DNA from: an uncultured Caulobacteraceae bacterium
GTDB taxonomy: Bacteria > Pseudomonadota > Alphaproteobacteria > Caulobacterales > Caulobacteraceae
Length of the DNA stretch: 7,638 nt
Assembly (NCBI GenBank): GCA_946482375.1
Contig: CAMLRH010000127.1
Span: 1-7,638 of the forward strand
Direction: 5' to 3'
This document shows, in pieces, positions 5,568-7,638 of this stretch (position 1 is the stretch's first letter; each line of letters begins with the position of its first letter). The notes beneath the pieces are model-generated. The model was not told where the DNA came from and did not search any database. It saw only the letters and a list, made by a program, of their open reading frames with translations. The position numbers and the translations under genes are program-made.

Positions 5568-5596
5568 GCGTCACAAAACTTTCGTCGGCCCGTCAC
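5568..5596 (+). promoter_or_regulatory. Candidate Pho box (PhoB binding site) upstream of the porin-pstS operon
   Basis: Three heptamers recur with an exact 11-bp period: GCGTCAC (5568-5574), CTTTCGT (5579-5585) and CCGTCAC (5590-5596). Against the PhoB half-site CTGTCAT they match at 4, 5 and 5 of 7 positions. The 11-bp period is the spacing PhoB dimers require. The block sits about 60 bp ahead of the porin ATG, a normal distance for PhoB activation. The matches are partial, but the downstream phosphate-starvation-type genes make the assignment reasonable. No clear -10 box could be fixed. Confidence 0.45.
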
Positions 5597-5657
5597 AGGA
5601 CCTAACAGCGCCGCCGCTACTCCCCGCCCATGCATCGGGAAAGGGGATAACATCACT

Positions 5658-6935
5658 ATGCATCGCAAGACTTTACTGCTGGGCGCCGCCGCGCTCGGCT
5701 TCGCCCTCACCTTCGGCGCGACCGCGCAGGCGCAGGACACCTCGACGAGCTGGAAGGGCGCGCCGCAGTTCCAGAACGACACCTCGACCTTCAAGGTCCG
5801 CGGCCGCATCCTGATCGACGCGGTCATGCAGGACATCGACCGCGAAGGCGCCGGCGTCGACTTCGAGACCCGCAACATCCGCGGCCGCCAGGTCTTCCTC
5901 GGCGTCGAAGGTTCGCTGAACAACTACTTCTATTACAAGATCGAGGGCGGCGCGGTGAACGGCGGCGCCTGGGGCTGGGACGACGCCGTTCTCGAATTCA
6001 AGCCCAACGACATGACCTCGCTCATGGTCGGCAACATCAAGGTCGCCGGCCTCGAAAACCTGACCTCGACCCGCTTCACCACCTTCATGGACCGTGGCCC
6101 CTACGGCGACTTCGGCGTCGACAGCTACCTGCTCGGCGGCGTCGCCAAGGTGAACGGCATGAACTGGAGCGTCGCGGCCGGTGTCCAGGGCGCCAGCCTC
6201 AACAGCGCCGACGTCACCAGCACGACGGCCGGCAACGGCGCCGACATCAAGGAGCGTCTGGCCTACACAGTGCGTGGCCACTTCGCGCCGATCAACAACG
6301 ACACCACCAAGATCCACCTCGGCGCCTCGGCCCGCTATCGCGACGGCGGTTCGGAGCTCTTCGGCTATTCGGCCCGCCCGAACACGGCGGTGAGCACGAT
6401 CACCCCGCTCAGCACCGGCAATGTCGCTGACGCCGACACCACCTGGGCCGCCGAGTTCGCCGCGGTTCACAAGAGCTTCTCCGCCCAGGCGGAGTACTCG
6501 AGCATCGAGTTCGAACGCTTCTGCGCCAGCACCCTTACGCCTGCCCAGTGCACGGCTCTGGGTGACGACGGCAATGTCAGTGTCGGCTACGCCTTCGTGA
6601 GCTGGTGGCCGACCGGCGAAATGCGCGCCTACGACGCCAGGAAGGGCGAGTTCGGACGCCCCAAGATCCTCAACCCGATCACGGCCGGCGGCTGGGGCGG
6701 CGTCGAGGTGGCGGTCCGTTACGACTGGGCGGACATGAGCGAGGCCCGGAACGTCAACCTGGCCGCGCCATCCGGAGCCGGCGAGTACACGGCCTGGACG
6801 CTGGGCGTGAACTACTACCCCCACCCCTACGTCCGCCTGATGGGCAACTACACCAAGGGTCAGGCGGACCACTTCGCCGCCGGGGGCGACTTCGATGTCG
6901 ACACCCTGCAGTTCCGCGCTCAGCTCGACTTCTAG
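5658..6935 (+). CDS. Phosphate-selective porin (OprP/OprO family), outer membrane
   Basis: The 425-residue protein has a signal peptide (about 1-25, MHRKTLLLGAAALGFALTFG then ATAQA before the cut). A beta-barrel with alternating hydrophobic residues follows and ends in a C-terminal phenylalanine (QFRAQLDF), the signal for outer-membrane assembly. FKVRGRILIDAVMQD (45-59) near the N-terminus and the spaced KIEGG and VGNIKVAGLENLTSTRF segments (94-98, 124-140) are typical of the phosphate-selective porin O/P family. Trimeric anion channels of this family take up phosphate or polyphosphate during starvation. Two cysteines (289 and 298) in a likely surface loop could form a disulphide. ATG 5658 follows AAGGGG at 5641-5646, 11 bases away. 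pstS follows after 11 bp, so the two should be co-expressed. Substrate selectivity is inferred from family and neighbours. Confidence 0.87.
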   Translation: MHRKTLLLGAAALGFALTFGATAQAQDTSTSWKGAPQFQNDTSTFKVRGRILIDAVMQDIDREGAGVDFETRNIRGRQVFLGVEGSLNNYFYYKIEGGAVNGGAWGWDDAVLEFKPNDMTSLMVGNIKVAGLENLTSTRFTTFMDRGPYGDFGVDSYLLGGVAKVNGMNWSVAAGVQGASLNSADVTSTTAGNGADIKERLAYTVRGHFAPINNDTTKIHLGASARYRDGGSELFGYSARPNTAVSTITPLSTGNVADADTTWAAEFAAVHKSFSAQAEYSSIEFERFCASTLTPAQCTALGDDGNVSVGYAFVSWWPTGEMRAYDARKGEFGRPKILNPITAGGWGGVEVAVRYDWADMSEARNVNLAAPSGAGEYTAWTLGVNYYPHPYVRLMGNYTKGQADHFAAGGDFDVDTLQFRAQLDF

Positions 6936-6946
6936 GGGCATCCAAT

Positions 6947-7638
6947 ATGAAGAAGCATCTCGCCTGCGCGGCCGCCATCCTGACGATGGCCGCCGCCACC
7001 AGCGCCCACGCCGCCCGCGATTACGTCTGGGCCGCGGGCTCCTCCACCGTGTTCCCGTTCGCGACGCGGGTGGCCGAGAACTACGCCCGCAAGAGCGGCA
7101 AGAAGGCTCCGAAGGTCGAGTCGCTGGGCACCGGCGGCGGCATCAAGGCCTTCTGCTCCGGCACGGGCGAGGGCTCGCCCGACATCGCCAACGCCTCGCG
7201 CCGGATGAAGAAGTCCGAGTTCGAGGCCTGCGCGGCCAAGGGCGTGAAGGACATCATCGAGATCAAGGTCGGCTACGACGGCATCGTCATCGCCAACGAC
7301 AAGGACGGCGCCGACTACAACTTCAAGCTCGAGCACCTCTATCTCGGCCTTTCGGGCCAGGTGCTGCGCCAGGGCAAGTTCGTGAAGAACCCCTACGGCA
7401 GCTGGGACGAGATCGGCGCCGGTCTGCCGGGCGACAAGATCCTCGTCTACGGCCCGCCGCCGACCTCGGGCACCCGCGACAGCTTCGTCGAACTCGCCAT
7501 CGAGGCCGGCGCTTCGAAGTACCCGGTCATCGCCGAGCTGAAGTCGAACAACGAGAAGAAGTTCAAGGCGCTGGTCGACCCGCTGCGCGGCGACGGCTGG
7601 ATCGACGCCGGCGAGAACGACAACGCCATCGTCCAGAC
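6947..7638 (+). CDS. pstS: Phosphate-binding periplasmic protein PstS, N-terminal 230 residues (runs off right edge)
   Basis: The protein captures inorganic phosphate for the Pst ABC importer. A signal peptide (1-22, ending AHA) precedes the mature start ARDYVWAAGSSTVFPF. Phosphate-binding segments are visible: GSSTVFPF (31-38), GTGGGIKAFC (61-70), DIANASRRM (79-87) and PPPTSGTRDSF (170-180). Cys70 and Cys95 could form a disulphide. The signal peptide has one cysteine (Cys7) but no proper lipobox, so the mature form is probably soluble in the periplasm. ATG 6947 follows AGGGG at 6934-6938 with good spacing and overlaps the porin stop region, arguing for one operon. About a third of the protein is missing at the right edge, where pstC, pstA and pstB might follow; this is not seen here. 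Confidence 0.93.
   Translation, partial: MKKHLACAAAILTMAAATSAHAARDYVWAAGSSTVFPFATRVAENYARKSGKKAPKVESLGTGGGIKAFCSGTGEGSPDIANASRRMKKSEFEACAAKGVKDIIEIKVGYDGIVIANDKDGADYNFKLEHLYLGLSGQVLRQGKFVKNPYGSWDEIGAGLPGDKILVYGPPPTSGTRDSFVELAIEAGASKYPVIAELKSNNEKKFKALVDPLRGDGWIDAGENDNAIVQ

Noticed and set aside
5673..6941. Minus-strand open frame of over 400 codons opposite the porin
   Set aside because: Its extent matches the porin gene almost exactly, as expected of a GC-driven shadow, and the translation is Val/Gly/Ala/Asp-rich with no signal or fold motif.

Overview
The window is GC-rich, densely packed bacterial DNA with alphaproteobacterial character, most likely from the Caulobacterales (Caulobacter, Brevundimonas or Phenylobacterium type). 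The evidence is the codon usage, the fold-III ornithine decarboxylase paired with a deoxyhypusine-synthase-like gene, an OprP-type porin next to pstS, and two palindromic intergenic repeats built around a shared GGGACCCA core. The taxonomic call is inference; there is no marker gene such as rRNA.

Layout. On the minus strand at the left edge is the N-terminal part of a small charged protein of unknown function (93 to 1). Its leader can fold over its ribosome binding site, and a cloverleaf-shaped repeat (151-241) lies upstream. Next, also on the minus strand, is a two-gene polyamine unit: ornithine decarboxylase (2659 to 1406) followed by a deoxyhypusine-synthase-family enzyme (1309 to 251). 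Together they probably convert ornithine to putrescine and then to homospermidine or a related polyamine. A structured leader resembling the alphaproteobacterial speF RNA motif precedes the decarboxylase and holds a three-codon upstream ORF.

Divergently on the plus strand is a phnCDE-type ABC importer: ATPase (2856-3638), lipoprotein binding protein (3635-4645) and permease (4761-5555). phnC and phnD overlap by four bases. phnD and phnE are split by a repeat with perfect 31-bp inverted arms (4657-4753). After a short regulatory gap with a Pho-box-like 11-bp periodicity come a phosphate-selective porin (5658-6935) and pstS (6947 to beyond the right edge).

The right half reads as a phosphorus-acquisition locus: outer-membrane entry by the porin, periplasmic capture by PstS and PhnD, and inner-membrane import by PhnCE and by a Pst permease presumably encoded past the window. 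No C-P lyase or phosphonatase gene is visible, so the PhnCDE substrate is open. One amine-contact position of E. coli PhnD is replaced. No mobile-element transposase, tRNA, rRNA or CRISPR array was seen, and I found no clearly new multi-gene system. The most unusual features are the two cloverleaf repeats and the two structured leaders.
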